Shown here: piece after piece, positions 49,919 to 58,983 of the stretch | How the letters are laid out: every line of letters begins with the position of its first letter | Numbering within the stretch: the stretch's first letter is position 1 | Assembly: GCA_025964575.1 (NCBI GenBank) | Contig: JAOPYO010000172.1 | Location: 1-64,000, forward strand | Reading direction: 5' to 3' | Length of the DNA: 64,000 bases | Source of the DNA: Actinomycetes bacterium | Lineage (GTDB): Bacteria; Actinomycetota; Actinomycetes; Streptosporangiales; Streptosporangiaceae | Notes under the pieces: model-generated | Seen by the model: only the letters and a program-made list of their open reading frames with translations | Databases searched by the model: none | Told to the model about the DNA's origin: nothing | Made by a program: the position numbers and the translations under genes

Positions 49919-50947
49919 GTGGAGGCCGATGCGAACCGCAGTGCCGACACGCATCTGCATGTGTTCCCGCTGCCGCTGGAGTGGGGGGTCGACCTTTATC
50001 TAAAGGACGAGTCCGTACACCCGACAGGATCTCTGAAGCATCGGCTCGCCAGGTCACTGTTCCTTTACGCGCTGGCGAACGGCTGGATAAGAGAAGACAC
50101 CCCGGTGATCGAGGCGTCCAGTGGGTCGACGGCGGTGAGCGAGGCGTACTTCGCCCGGCTACTGGGTCTGCCGTTCGTCGCCGTCATCCCGAAGAGCACC
50201 AGCCCGGAGAAGATCGGGCTGATCGAATTCCACGGCGGCCGCTGCCATCTGGTCGACGACCCCTCGACGATCTACGCCGAGTCGCGGCGGCTGGCGGTGG
50301 AATGCGGCGGCCACTACATGGACCAGTTCACCTATGCCGAGCGTGCGACCGACTGGCGCGGCAACAACAACATCGCCGAGTCGATCTTCTCGCAGCTGAA
50401 ACTTGAGCGTTTCCCCGAACCCACCTGGGTGGTGGTAGGCGCCGGCACCGGCGGCACCTCCTCGACGATCGGCCGCTTCGCCCGCTACCGGCGCTTCCAG
50501 ACCAAGATCACTGTGGTGGATCCGGAGGGGTCGGCGTTCTTCGACGCCTTCGCCTCCGGAAACCCGGAGTGCAAGGCGCGCGGCTCACGCATCGAGGGCA
50601 TCGGACGCCCCCGGGTGGAGCCGTCGTTCACCATGTCGGTGATCGACCGGATGATCCAGGTGCCGGACGCCGCCTCCATCGGCGCGATGCGCTGGACGAC
50701 CAACGTGACCGGGCGCAGCGTGGGCGGCTCTACCGGCACCGCCATGTGGGGCGTGGCCATGTTGATCTCCGAGATGCTGGCCGCCGGCGAGCGGGGCAGC
50801 GTGGTCACCCTGATCTGCGACGGCGGCGAGCGCTATTCCCACACCTACGGCTCGGACGAATGGCTGGCCGCCCAGAACATCGACATCCGGCCCTACCAGG
50901 AGGCGCTGGCCGCCTTCCTCACCACCGGCAAGCTCATAGACCCATAA
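49919..50947 (+). CDS. PLP-dependent cysteine synthase family protein (5' end frameshifted)
   Basis: A 342-residue fold-type II PLP enzyme. The PLP lysine is in [17 protein letters not shown], the phosphate loop is [12 protein letters not shown], and [15 protein letters not shown] and NNNIAESIF are typical of the cysteine synthase/CBS family. The in-frame sequence upstream of GTG 49919 ([14 protein letters not shown]) clearly continues the family N-terminus but has no ATG/GTG/TTG. A GGAGG-preceded ATG at 49837 is one base out of frame, after a run of five Gs. Deleting one G there joins the frames. The gene is therefore frameshifted or the base count is wrong. It would make cysteine or a related amino acid. 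Confidence 0.85.
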   Translation: MEADANRSADTHLHVFPLPLEWGVDLYLKDESVHPTGSLKHRLARSLFLYALANGWIREDTPVIEASSGSTAVSEAYFARLLGLPFVAVIPKSTSPEKIGLIEFHGGRCHLVDDPSTIYAESRRLAVECGGHYMDQFTYAERATDWRGNNNIAESIFSQLKLERFPEPTWVVVGAGTGGTSSTIGRFARYRRFQTKITVVDPEGSAFFDAFASGNPECKARGSRIEGIGRPRVEPSFTMSVIDRMIQVPDAASIGAMRWTTNVTGRSVGGSTGTAMWGVAMLISEMLAAGERGSVVTLICDGGERYSHTYGSDEWLAAQNIDIRPYQEALAAFLTTGKLIDP

Positions 50948-50994
50948 GAAGATCCCGCAGGCACCCGAGCGAAGCGAGCGCCATGAACACCCCC

Positions 50995-52296
50995 TTAGCC
51001 GGCGAAGTGGATGGGGTTGAAGACGTCGGCGTAGATCAGGAGGGCGCCCATGACCATGAAGACCGCCGCCATGAGATAGGTGAGCGGCAGGGCCTTGGCC
51101 ACATCCACATAGCCCGGGTCGGGCCGGCGGATGAGGCGGGCGATGGACCGCTTGAGCCCCTCCCAGAGCGCTCCCGCCATGTGCCCCCCGTCCAGCGGCA
51201 ACAGCGGGATCAGGTTGAACATGCCGACGGCGAAGTTGATCCCGGCGAGCAGCATGAGGAAGGTCGCGAACTTCTCGACCACGGGGCTCTTCGACGCGAG
51301 GATCTCGCCGCCGATGCGGCTGGCGCCGACCACCCCGATCGGGCCGTTGGGGTCGCGCTTCTTGTGGCCGAAGGCGGCCTGGAAGACCCCGACCATCTTC
51401 TGCGGCATGTGGAGGAGCGAGTCGACCGTGCGACTGGTCATGTCGCCCATCGCGGTGACCACCAGGCCAGGGCCGCCTCGCTCCCGCGCCTGGAGGGGGG
51501 TGATGCCGAGGAAGCCGACCGTCACGATCGTGTCCGGCTTGTCCAGCGAGGGCAATTGGTTCTGGGTGACGTTGACCGTGAGCGGCAGATTCTTTCCGTC
51601 GCGCCGGACGACGATGGGCACCGCCCGGCCGGCCGACCCGCGGATCAGCTTCTGCAGCTGCGTATACGAGTCGATCTTCGTTCCATCGTAGGTGAGGAAA
51701 CGGTCACCGGGCTTCAGCCCGACGGCCGCGGCCGGGGTGAGCGGCTCGCCGCCCTTGCACTGCTGATCGACCTGGGTCGACGGGATCGTGCACTTGGACA
51801 CAGAGCTCACGATGGGCTGGGTCTTCACCAGGCCGATGCCCATGATCAGGATGGCGAAGAAGATGACCGCCAGCATCAGGTTCATGGCCGGGCCGGCGAA
51901 CATGATGATGAGCTTCTGCCACCACTTCTTGGCGTAGAAGACCCGGTCCTCGTCACCGGGCCGTACCTCCTCCAGCGCCCCCTCACGGGCCGCGTCGACC
52001 AGGCCCTGAAACCGGCCGGTGGAGGACCGCCGGATATGCCCTTCCGGGTCACCCTTGCGGGGCGGCAGCATGCCGATCATCCGGATATAACCGCCGAGCG
52101 GGATCCACTTGAGGCCGTACTCGGTCTCGCCCTTGTGCCGGGACCACAGGGTGGGGCCGAACCCCACCATGTATTGCGTGGTCCGCACGCCGAACAGCTT
52201 GGCGAAGGACAGATGGCCGAGTTCGTGCAGCGCGATCGAGAGCATGAGCAGCACAAAGAACAGCAGCGCGCCGCCCAGAATGATCAGCGTTTCCAT
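50995..52296 (-). CDS. RIP/site-2 intramembrane zinc metalloprotease (M50, RseP/Rip1-like)
   Basis: A 433-residue membrane protease. HELGH at 24-28 is in the first membrane helix, and NLIPLLPLDGGH near the C-terminus supplies the third zinc ligand. Between them lies one PDZ domain (AAAVGLKPGDRFLTYDGTKIDSYTQLQKLI). It should cut membrane-embedded anti-sigma factors or other single-pass proteins after a first cleavage. The linker before the PDZ contains a Cys pair (CTIPSTQVDQQC). It often neighbours dxr and ispG in actinobacteria; neither is present here. Confidence 0.94.
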   Translation of the reverse strand: METLIILGGALLFFVLLMLSIALHELGHLSFAKLFGVRTTQYMVGFGPTLWSRHKGETEYGLKWIPLGGYIRMIGMLPPRKGDPEGHIRRSSTGRFQGLVDAAREGALEEVRPGDEDRVFYAKKWWQKLIIMFAGPAMNLMLAVIFFAILIMGIGLVKTQPIVSSVSKCTIPSTQVDQQCKGGEPLTPAAAVGLKPGDRFLTYDGTKIDSYTQLQKLIRGSAGRAVPIVVRRDGKNLPLTVNVTQNQLPSLDKPDTIVTVGFLGITPLQARERGGPGLVVTAMGDMTSRTVDSLLHMPQKMVGVFQAAFGHKKRDPNGPIGVVGASRIGGEILASKSPVVEKFATFLMLLAGINFAVGMFNLIPLLPLDGGHMAGALWEGLKRSIARLIRRPDPGYVDVAKALPLTYLMAAVFMVMGALLIYADVFNPIHFAG

Positions 52297-52373
52297 TCTT
52301 CGCGTCCTCCGTGATCGCTTGGCACCGCGACTCAGCGTATGTGATCAGCGCTGTGATACTCGTAAAACTACGA

Positions 52374-53129
52374 CTATGCAAGAAAACCACGTAGCAGGGC
52401 GCCGGTGCCGTCGAGGTGCTCGGCCACCGCACGGCGGGCGGCCTCCGGGTCACCGGCCAGCACCGCGTCCACGATCGCGGCATGCTGGACGGCGGCGTGC
52501 TCGACGTTGCGCTGCAGAACGGGAATGGCGTTCAGCAGGTCGGTCACCCTCACCCGGGCGTTGGCACACGCCTCAGCGAGCAGGGACGATCCGGTCAGCT
52601 CGGCGATGGTCAGGTGGAAGCGCACGTCCAGCCGCCGGTAGTCCTGCGGGGTGGCGAGGGTGACCTCCTCCAGGCTTCGCGTCAACCGGGCCTTCTGCTC
52701 CTCGCTCAGCTCGTTGACGGCCAGCAGTTGCGCGGCACCGGTGTCGATCGCCTGCCGGTACGACAGTGTGTCGGCGAGCAGGTCCCCCATGCTCGCCGCG
52801 ACCCGTTCCAGATCGCCACGCTGGGGTGCCCGGGGCCGGTAGGTCACGAAGGTCCCACCGAACCGGCCACGCCGGGACTCGACGTACCCCTCCTGCTGGA
52901 GGGCTCGGATGGCCTCTCGCAGGGTGACCCGGCTGACTCCGAGACGGGGGGCCAGTTCGCGCTCCGGCGGCAGCCGCTCTCCGTACATGATCGCGCCCAG
53001 TTTGATCACCTGCAGCAGCCGCTCGACGGTCTCCTCGAAGGCGTTCCCGGCCCGCACGGGCCGCAGGAAGGCGGGCAGCTCCGGTCCGCTCGGAGGTTCG
53101 TCCGAGACGGCCGCCGTGCTGGGATCCAC
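52374..53129 (-). CDS. GntR/FadR-family transcriptional regulator
   Basis: A 251-residue regulator. The winged helix is ERLPPERELAPRLGVSRVTLREAIRALQQEGYVESRRGRFGGTFV. The FCD effector domain carries the metal-binding D-x3-H (RRLDVRFHLTIAELTG) and two later His residues (EHAAVQHAAIV). GTG 53129 follows GGGGAGG by 5 nt. It is divergent from the glutamine-synthetase-like gene with a dyad between them, so it probably controls the GS-ALDH-SDR genes. The ligand is unknown; an amine or amino acid derivative would fit. Confidence 0.92.
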   Translation of the reverse strand: MDPSTAAVSDEPPSGPELPAFLRPVRAGNAFEETVERLLQVIKLGAIMYGERLPPERELAPRLGVSRVTLREAIRALQQEGYVESRRGRFGGTFVTYRPRAPQRGDLERVAASMGDLLADTLSYRQAIDTGAAQLLAVNELSEEQKARLTRSLEEVTLATPQDYRRLDVRFHLTIAELTGSSLLAEACANARVRVTDLLNAIPVLQRNVEHAAVQHAAIVDAVLAGDPEAARRAVAEHLDGTGALLRGFLA

Positions 53130-53224
53130 CAGATCCTCCCCGGTCAGGCAGCTGAAGCCGCCCACGTTACAGGTCGGTTTCGCGTCCGCTCTGCCACTTG
53201 ACAGCGAATCGCCACATATCTATC

Positions 53225-53246
53225 AATGGTCTGATATTAGACCGTT
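53225..53246. promoter_or_regulatory. Operator-like dyad between GntR and GS-like genes
   Basis: AATGGTCTGAT is followed directly by ATTAGACCGTT; the 11-bp arms match at 9 positions with the core GGTCT/AGACC. It lies 96 bp upstream of the GntR start and 101 bp upstream of the GS-like start, where a FadR-type repressor would act. Confidence 0.5.
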
Positions 53247-53346
53247 AGCGCGCCCGCCTGCGTGGGCGGCGCCGTCGGGGTCCAGTACCGGTTCGCGAGA
53301 CAATGTCAGCAATCACCTTTGAGTAATCGAGGAGAGGACCCCGCCC

Positions 53347-54705
53347 ATGACGGATGGCCGGCTCACACTGGAGCAGCTACGCGATGAGGTCCTGACGGGC
53401 AAGATTGACACCGTCCTCATCGCGATCACCGACATGCAGGGCCGGCTACAGGGCAAGCGGCTCTCGGCCCGGTTCTTCCTCGAAGAGGTGGCTCCGCACG
53501 GGTCCGAAGGTTGCAACTACCTCCTCGCCGTGGACGTCGACATGAACACCGTCGACGGTTACGCGATGTCGTCGTGGGAGCAGGGCTATGGTGACTTCGT
53601 CATGCGCCCGGACCTGGCCACCCTGCGCCGGATCCCGTGGCACGAGGGAACCGCGCTGGTCTTCGCCGACCTGCTCTGGGAGGACGACTCCGATGTCCTC
53701 CCCTCGCCCCGGCAGATCCTGCGCCGCCAGATCGCCCGGCTCTCCGAACGTGGCCTGACGGCCTTCGCCGGCACCGAGTTGGAGTTCGTCGTCTACTCCG
53801 ACTCCTATGAACAGGCCTGGTCGAAGGCCTATCGGGACCTCACTCCGGTCAACCAGTACAACGTCGACTACTCACTGCTCGGCACCGGCCGGATCGAGCC
53901 GCTGCTGCGCCGCATCCGGCTGGGCATGCAGGGCGCCGGGCTGTACGTGGAATCCGCGAAGGGCGAGTGCAACCTCGGCCAGCACGAGATCACTTTCCGT
54001 TACGGCCAGGCACTCGCCACCGCCGACAACCATGTGCTCTACAAGACCGGCGCCAAGGAGATCGCCGCCCAGGAGGGCATGTCGATCACTTTCATGGCCA
54101 AGCCCAACGAGCGGGAGGGCAACTCCTGCCACATCCATCTGTCGCTGCGTTCCAGCGACGGTGGCGCCGTGCTGGCGGGCGACGAGCCGTACGGACTGTC
54201 GAAGCTGGGCGAGCACTTCATCGCCGGCCAGCAGGCCTGCCTGGACGACTTCACCCTGCTGTTCGCACCGAACATCAACTCCTACAAGCGTTTCCAGCCG
54301 GGATCGTTCGCGCCCACCGCGATCAAGTGGGGAGTGGACAACCGCACCTGCGCGCTCCGGCTGGTCGGACACGGCTCCTCACTGCGGATCGAGAATCGGG
54401 CGCCGGGCGGTGACGTCAACCCGCATCTGGCGCTGGCCGCGATGATCGCCGCCGGGCTGCACGGCATCGACAACGAACTGCCTCTCGAAGAGGCCTTCGC
54501 CGGCAATGCCTACGCCTCGGACGCCCCACAGCTTCGGACCACCCTGCGCGACGCACTGGCCGGCTGGAAAGAGAGCTCCCTGGCCAGGGAGGTCTTCGGC
54601 GACGAGGTCGTCGAGCACTACGCCAACTACGCCCGGGTCGAGCTGGCGGCCTACGACCGGGCGATCACCGACTGGGAGCTGTTCCGCGGCTTCGAACGCC
54701 TGTGA
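53347..54705 (+). CDS. Glutamine synthetase-like gamma-glutamyl ligase (GlnA3/GlnA4/PuuA type)
   Basis: A 452-residue GS-fold protein. TDMQGRLQGKRL marks the N-terminal beta-grasp. TELEFVVYSD, GECNLGQHEITFRYG, HIHLSLR, SYKRFQPGSFAPTAIKWGVDNRT and RIENRAPGGDVNPHLALAA are the active-site strands. It lacks the adenylylation-loop Tyr region typical of GlnA1, and the next genes are an aldehyde dehydrogenase and an SDR. It therefore more likely glutamylates an amine (polyamine, ethanolamine or similar) than assimilates ammonia, as in Streptomyces GlnA3/GlnA4. The substrate is inference from context. Confidence 0.85.
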   Translation: MTDGRLTLEQLRDEVLTGKIDTVLIAITDMQGRLQGKRLSARFFLEEVAPHGSEGCNYLLAVDVDMNTVDGYAMSSWEQGYGDFVMRPDLATLRRIPWHEGTALVFADLLWEDDSDVLPSPRQILRRQIARLSERGLTAFAGTELEFVVYSDSYEQAWSKAYRDLTPVNQYNVDYSLLGTGRIEPLLRRIRLGMQGAGLYVESAKGECNLGQHEITFRYGQALATADNHVLYKTGAKEIAAQEGMSITFMAKPNEREGNSCHIHLSLRSSDGGAVLAGDEPYGLSKLGEHFIAGQQACLDDFTLLFAPNINSYKRFQPGSFAPTAIKWGVDNRTCALRLVGHGSSLRIENRAPGGDVNPHLALAAMIAAGLHGIDNELPLEEAFAGNAYASDAPQLRTTLRDALAGWKESSLAREVFGDEVVEHYANYARVELAAYDRAITDWELFRGFERL

Positions 54706-54800
54706 CCCCCCGTCCCCGCCGTGATCACGCAGTTCGTGTCGACACCGCTCGACGCAAGGATCCAGGCGGGGTGGAGGGCGATGACACCGAGGGGATTCCT

Positions 54801-56195
54801 ATGGGCGAGTTCAATGTGATCAATCCGGCGACCGAGGAGGTCGTCGAGGCAGTGCCGATGGCGAGCGCGGCGGAGGTCGACGCGGCGGTGGACCGCGCCA
54901 AACGGGCCTTTCAGACCTGGCGGGCGTTGAGCCCGGGTGACCGGGCCCGGCTGCTACGCGCCTTCGCGCAGCAGATCGACGACCACCGGGACGAGCTCGC
55001 CGAGTTGGAGGTCATCAACGCCGGTCATCCCGTGGGCCAGGCGCAGTGGGAGGCGAGCAATCTCCGGGACGTCCTGCTCTACTACGCGGGGGCGCCGGAG
55101 CGGCTCAACGGCCGGCAGATCCCGGTGCCCGGCGGGCTGGACGTCACCTTCCACGAGCCGCTGGGCGTCGTCGGTGTGATCGTGCCCTGGAACTATCCGA
55201 TGCCGATCATGGGCTGGGGGATGGCCCCCGCGCTGGCCGCGGGCAACACCGTCATCGTCAAGCCGTCCGAGCTGACTCCGCTCACCGCGCGACGAGTCGG
55301 CGAGCTGGCGCTGGAGGCAGGGCTCCCGGAGGGCGTGCTGCAGATGCTGCCCGGCACCGGTCCCGTGGCGGGCCGTCGGCTGGTCGACCACGAGGACGTA
55401 CGCAAGATCGTCTTCACCGGCTCGACCCGGGTCGGCAAGGAGATCATGGCGGCCTGCGCTCCCAGCGTGAAGCGGCTGACGCTGGAACTGGGCGGTAAGA
55501 GCTCCAACATCGTCTTCGCCGACGCCGATCTCGAGAAGGCCGCCGCGTCCGCGCCGTACGCCGTTTTCGAGAACGCGGGCCAGGACTGCTGCGCGCGCTC
55601 GCGCATCCTCGTGCAGCGGCAGGCCTACGACCGGTTCCTGGAGCTGCTCGAGCCCGCCGTGCTGGGCGTACGGGTCGGTGACCCGCATGACGAGAAGACC
55701 GAGATCGGCCCCCTGATCAGCGCCGCGCACCGGAAGAAGGTGACGTCGTATGTGCCCCCGGGGCCGAACGGAACGGGCGCGACCATCGCCTTCCAGGCGT
55801 CGGCGCCCGAGGGCTCCGGCTATTGGTTCCCCCCCACCGTGTTGCTCAGCACCCCGGCCCTGAGAGGGCAGGGACAGGCCTGCCCGGCGTGGGATGAGGA
55901 GATCTTCGGGCCGGTCGTGACCGTGGCACCGTTCGACGACGAAGCGGATGCGATCCGCCTCGCCAACGACACGGCGTACGGCCTGTCGGGGTCGATCTGG
56001 ACCCGCGATCTGGGCCGTGCGTTGCGGCTGTCCCGAGCCGTCGAGGCCGGGAACCTGTCGGTGAACTCCCACTCCTCGGTGCGTTACTGGACCCCCTTCG
56101 GCGGCTTCAAGCAGTCCGGACTCGGCCGCGAACTCGGCCCCGACGCCCTGACCGCCTTCACCGAGACCAAGAACGTCTTCATCTCAACCGACTGA
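54801..56195 (+). CDS. Aldehyde dehydrogenase (NAD(P)+-dependent)
   Basis: A 464-residue ALDH. VPWNYPMPIMGWGMAPALAAGNTVIVKPSE is the coenzyme site, LELGGKSSNIVF holds the catalytic Glu, ENAGQDCCARSRI holds the nucleophilic Cys, and EEIFGPVV and PFGGFKQSGLGRE are standard motifs. ATG 54801 follows GAGGGG by 7 nt; the track start at 54702 overlaps the GS stop and looks non-coding. In the GS-like context it would oxidise the aldehyde formed from a gamma-glutamylated amine. A hairpin follows its stop. Confidence 0.93.
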   Translation: MGEFNVINPATEEVVEAVPMASAAEVDAAVDRAKRAFQTWRALSPGDRARLLRAFAQQIDDHRDELAELEVINAGHPVGQAQWEASNLRDVLLYYAGAPERLNGRQIPVPGGLDVTFHEPLGVVGVIVPWNYPMPIMGWGMAPALAAGNTVIVKPSELTPLTARRVGELALEAGLPEGVLQMLPGTGPVAGRRLVDHEDVRKIVFTGSTRVGKEIMAACAPSVKRLTLELGGKSSNIVFADADLEKAAASAPYAVFENAGQDCCARSRILVQRQAYDRFLELLEPAVLGVRVGDPHDEKTEIGPLISAAHRKKVTSYVPPGPNGTGATIAFQASAPEGSGYWFPPTVLLSTPALRGQGQACPAWDEEIFGPVVTVAPFDDEADAIRLANDTAYGLSGSIWTRDLGRALRLSRAVEAGNLSVNSHSSVRYWTPFGGFKQSGLGRELGPDALTAFTETKNVFISTD

Positions 56196-56207
56196 CCCCT
56201 TCCCTTA

Positions 56208-56240
56208 GTGATCATGAAATCGGATGGATTGCATGATCAC
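56208..56240. terminator. Hairpin with GTGATCATG(A/C)AATC arms
   Basis: Fourteen-nt arms, GTGATCATGAAATC and GATTGCATGATCAC, match but for one base and enclose a 5-nt loop. It begins 12 bp after the ALDH stop. Its right arm is the same sequence as in the hairpin at 23392-23442, so the two belong to one recurring family. Confidence 0.6.
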
Positions 56241-56269
56241 GACGAAAGATATATCGGAGGTATATCGCT

Positions 56270-57052
56270 ATGCAGCGTTTGGCAGGCCGGGTGGCCGTGG
56301 TGACCGGGGCCGCGAGCGGGATCGGGCTGGCCACCGTACGACGGTTCGCGGAGGAGGGCGCCAAGGTCGTCTGCGTCGACATCGACGAGGTCGCGGGCGA
56401 GGCCGCCGCGAAGATGGCGCACGAGGTCCAGGGGGCCGGGGCCGTGTTCGTCCACGCCGACGTCACCAGCGAGAGCGACGTCCAGCGGATCTACCAGACC
56501 GCGCACGAGACCTATGGCAGCGTGGACATCGCCTTCAACAACGCCGGCATCTCCCCTCCGGACGACGACTCGATCCTGGAGACCGGGCTGGATGCCTGGC
56601 AGCGGGTACAACAGGTGAACCTCACCAGCGTCTTCCTGTGCTGCAAGTACGCCCTTCCGTACATGCGCGAGCAGGGCAAGGGCTCGATCATCAACACCGC
56701 GTCCTTCGTGGCGGTGATGGGCGCCGCGACCAGCCAGATCTCCTACACGGCCTCCAAAGGTGGCGTGCTGGCGATGAGCAGGGAGCTGGGCGTGCAGTTC
56801 GCCCGCGAGGGCATCCGGGTGAACGCGCTCTGCCCGGGACCGGTGAACACCCCACTGCTACGGGAGTTGTTCGCCAAGGACCCAGAGCGCGCGGCCCGGC
56901 GGCTCGTCCACATCCCGGTGGGCCGGTTCGCGGAGCCCGAGGAGATCGCCGCGGCCGTGGCCTTCCTGGCCTCCGACGACTCCAGCTTCATCACCGCCTC
57001 CCAGTTCCTGGTGGACGGTGGCATCGCCGGCGCCTACGTCACCCCGATCTGA
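56270..57052 (+). CDS. Short-chain dehydrogenase/reductase
   Basis: A 260-residue classical SDR. VAVVTGAASGIGLATVRRFAEEGAKVVCVDID is the NAD-binding motif, and the Asp after the second strand favours NAD(H). NNAGIS, the catalytic Ser in NTASFVAVMG and YTASKGG (Y-x3-K) complete the active site. GGAGG lies 9 nt before ATG 56270. It follows the ALDH and probably shares its pathway, although a terminator-like hairpin lies between them. The substrate is unknown. Confidence 0.93.
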   Translation: MQRLAGRVAVVTGAASGIGLATVRRFAEEGAKVVCVDIDEVAGEAAAKMAHEVQGAGAVFVHADVTSESDVQRIYQTAHETYGSVDIAFNNAGISPPDDDSILETGLDAWQRVQQVNLTSVFLCCKYALPYMREQGKGSIINTASFVAVMGAATSQISYTASKGGVLAMSRELGVQFAREGIRVNALCPGPVNTPLLRELFAKDPERAARRLVHIPVGRFAEPEEIAAAVAFLASDDSSFITASQFLVDGGIAGAYVTPI

Positions 57053-57059
57053 CGCATGG

Positions 57060-57096
57060 AGCCCCCGAGCGGTCTGTCTCAGCCCACTCGGGGGCT
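57060..57096 (+). terminator. Rho-independent-like hairpin after the SDR gene
   Basis: AGCCCCCGAG pairs perfectly with CTCGGGGGCT over 10 bp with a 17-nt loop, starting 8 bp after the SDR stop and before the glycine riboswitch. It should insulate the gcv operon from read-through. Confidence 0.7.
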
Positions 57097-57124
57097 GCTA
57101 GCCTGGCGCGATAGCCGACTTACC

Positions 57125-57331
57125 CCGCGCGGGAGAGCGCCCCCACAGCCGGTGGTGGCCGCCGAAGGAGCAACTCCTCCCCGGAACCTCTCAGGCCCAA
57201 GGACCGCGTGGGTGAGGTGACCTCTGGAAAGAGGGGATCCCAGGATCCTCCGCCGACGGTGCAAGCGATCCAATGGATGTGAAAACCCATGGATCGTGAA
57301 ACTCTCAGGCGCTGATGACAGAGGGGGAGGG
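57125..57331 (+). promoter_or_regulatory. Tandem glycine riboswitch
   Basis: Two aptamers lie head to tail. The first runs from GGGAGAG through GCCGAAGGAGCAA and CCTCTCAGGCCCAAGGACCG. The second contains GCCGACGGTGCAA, a long middle hairpin, CTCTCAGG and GATGACAGAGGGGGA. These are the conserved glycine-aptamer cores in the right order, 75 nt upstream of gcvT, the classical target. Glycine should switch on the cleavage operon. Confidence 0.9.
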
Positions 57332-57404
57332 CACCGACGACACCGCCGGATGCGCAGGTGGAACGATAGGAACCACGCGCCCCGCGATAAGGAGCCTGCC
57401 CCTG

Positions 57405-58556
57405 ATGTCCGCGCCACTCGACGTACCGCCCGACGCACTTCCCAACGCGCATCCAGAGGTGAAGAGGACGCCGCTGCATGAGATCCATGAGGGTCTTGGC
57501 GCGAATCTCGTCGACTTCGCCGGTTACCTGATGCCGCTGCGCTACGGCAGTGAGACCGCCGAGCACCTGGCGGTCCGCACCAGCGCCGGGCTCTTCGACA
57601 TCTCCCACATGGGCGAGATCTTCGTCTCGGGCGCACAGGCCGCCGCCGCCCTCGACTACGCGCTGGTCGGCAATCTGTCCGCGCTGGCTCTCGGCCGGGC
57701 CCGGTACACGATGATCTGCGACGCGGCCGGCGGGATCCTCGACGACCTGATCGTCTACCGGATGGCCGACGAGACCTTCATGGTGGTGGCCAACGCCTCC
57801 AATGTCGCCGTCGTCCGCGACGCGCTGATCGACCGCGCCACCCCGTACGACGCGGAGGTCGATGACCGCTCCGAGTCGTACGCCCTGATCGCGGTGCAGG
57901 GGCCGAAGGCCCAGGAGATCCTCTACAGGGTCACCCAGGCGCCCCTGGCCGAGCTCAAGTACTACGCGATCCTCGCGGGTGAGGTGGCCGGCCTCGACGT
58001 CCTCATCGGGCGCACCGGATACACCGGCGAGGACGGCTTCGAGCTGTTCGTGTCGAGTGGCGACGCCGTGGCACTGTGGCAGGCGCTGACCAAAGCGGGC
58101 GAGGACGATCTCAAGCCCGCCGGCCTGTCCGCCCGCGACACCCTGCGGCTCGAGGCGGGCATGCCGCTGTACGGAAACGAGTTGTCCACCGAGACGACGC
58201 CCTATGACGCGGGTCTGGGCCGTGTGGTGAAACTGGACAAGGCGGAGGACTTCGTGGGCCGGGAGGCCCTGACGGCTGTCGCTGAGACCCCGCCCGGGCG
58301 TACGCTCGTCGGACTGGTCGCGAAGGGCCGTCGGGTGCCCCGGCATGGCTATTCGGTGGTCACCACAGGTGAGCAGGGCGGCACGCCGTGCGGTGTCGTG
58401 ACCAGCGGCGCTCCGTCGCCGACACTGGGCAAGCCGATCGCGATGGCTTATCTCGACACCGGGACCGGCACGGCCGATCTCGCGGTCGACATCCGTGGCA
58501 AGCATGAGCCGGTCGACGTGGTCTCCCTTCCGTTCTACAAACGTGTCGTGCCGTAG
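57405..58556 (+). CDS. gcvT: Glycine cleavage system aminomethyltransferase (T protein)
   Basis: A 383-residue T protein that transfers the methylene of the H-protein-bound intermediate to tetrahydrofolate and releases ammonia. [60 protein letters not shown] and [20 protein letters not shown] are family blocks. ATG 57405 ([10 protein letters not shown]) follows AAGGAG; the track start at 57315 lies inside the riboswitch and is wrong. It is first in a four-gene unit with gcvH, glyA and sdaA. gcvP is not in the window. Confidence 0.96.
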   Translation: MSAPLDVPPDALPNAHPEVKRTPLHEIHEGLGANLVDFAGYLMPLRYGSETAEHLAVRTSAGLFDISHMGEIFVSGAQAAAALDYALVGNLSALALGRARYTMICDAAGGILDDLIVYRMADETFMVVANASNVAVVRDALIDRATPYDAEVDDRSESYALIAVQGPKAQEILYRVTQAPLAELKYYAILAGEVAGLDVLIGRTGYTGEDGFELFVSSGDAVALWQALTKAGEDDLKPAGLSARDTLRLEAGMPLYGNELSTETTPYDAGLGRVVKLDKAEDFVGREALTAVAETPPGRTLVGLVAKGRRVPRHGYSVVTTGEQGGTPCGVVTSGAPSPTLGKPIAMAYLDTGTGTADLAVDIRGKHEPVDVVSLPFYKRVVP

Positions 58557-58591
58557 GCGCGCCCGACAAACACTCTTACCAGGAGAAGATA

Positions 58592-58978
58592 GTGAGCGTT
58601 CCCGAGCAGCTCCGTTACACGGAGGAACACGAGTGGGTGGCCGGCCTCGACAGCGAGAGCGGCGTGGTCACTGTGGGAATCACCGCGTACGCCGCGGACG
58701 CACTGGGCGACATCGTCTACGTGCAGCTACCCGATGAGGGTGCGGCCGTCGAGGCCGGCGAGCCGTGCGGCGAGGCCGAGTCCACCAAGTCGGTAAGCGA
58801 CATCTACGCGCCGGTCTCCGGTGAGGTGACTTCGGTCAACACCGCGGTGACCGACGACCCAGCCATGATCAATACCGATCCGTACGGCGAGGGCTGGCTG
58901 TTCAAGGTCCGGCTGGAGGGCGACCCCGGCGACCTGCTGGACGCCGCCTCGTACAGCAAGCTCGTCGAGGAGTCCTGA
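58592..58978 (+). CDS. gcvH: Glycine cleavage system lipoyl carrier (H protein)
   Basis: A 128-residue H protein. [13 protein letters not shown] opens the fold, [22 protein letters not shown] follows, and the lipoyl lysine is in [31 protein letters not shown] ends the domain. GTG 58592 follows AGGAGA by 5 nt. It shuttles the aminomethyl group between the P and T proteins. It ends 5 bp before glyA. Confidence 0.97.
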   Translation: MSVPEQLRYTEEHEWVAGLDSESGVVTVGITAYAADALGDIVYVQLPDEGAAVEAGEPCGEAESTKSVSDIYAPVSGEVTSVNTAVTDDPAMINTDPYGEGWLFKVRLEGDPGDLLDAASYSKLVEES

Positions 58979-58983
58979 CCCTA

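Noticed and set aside
50569-52314. 581-aa plus-strand ORF opposite the site-2 protease
   Set aside because: Shadow; the minus strand has HELGH, a PDZ domain and the LDGGH motif.
53347-54705. Calling the GS-like gene a standard glutamine synthetase (glnA)
   Set aside because: Neighbouring ALDH, SDR and GntR genes and the lack of a visible adenylylation site favour an amine ligase; left without a symbol.
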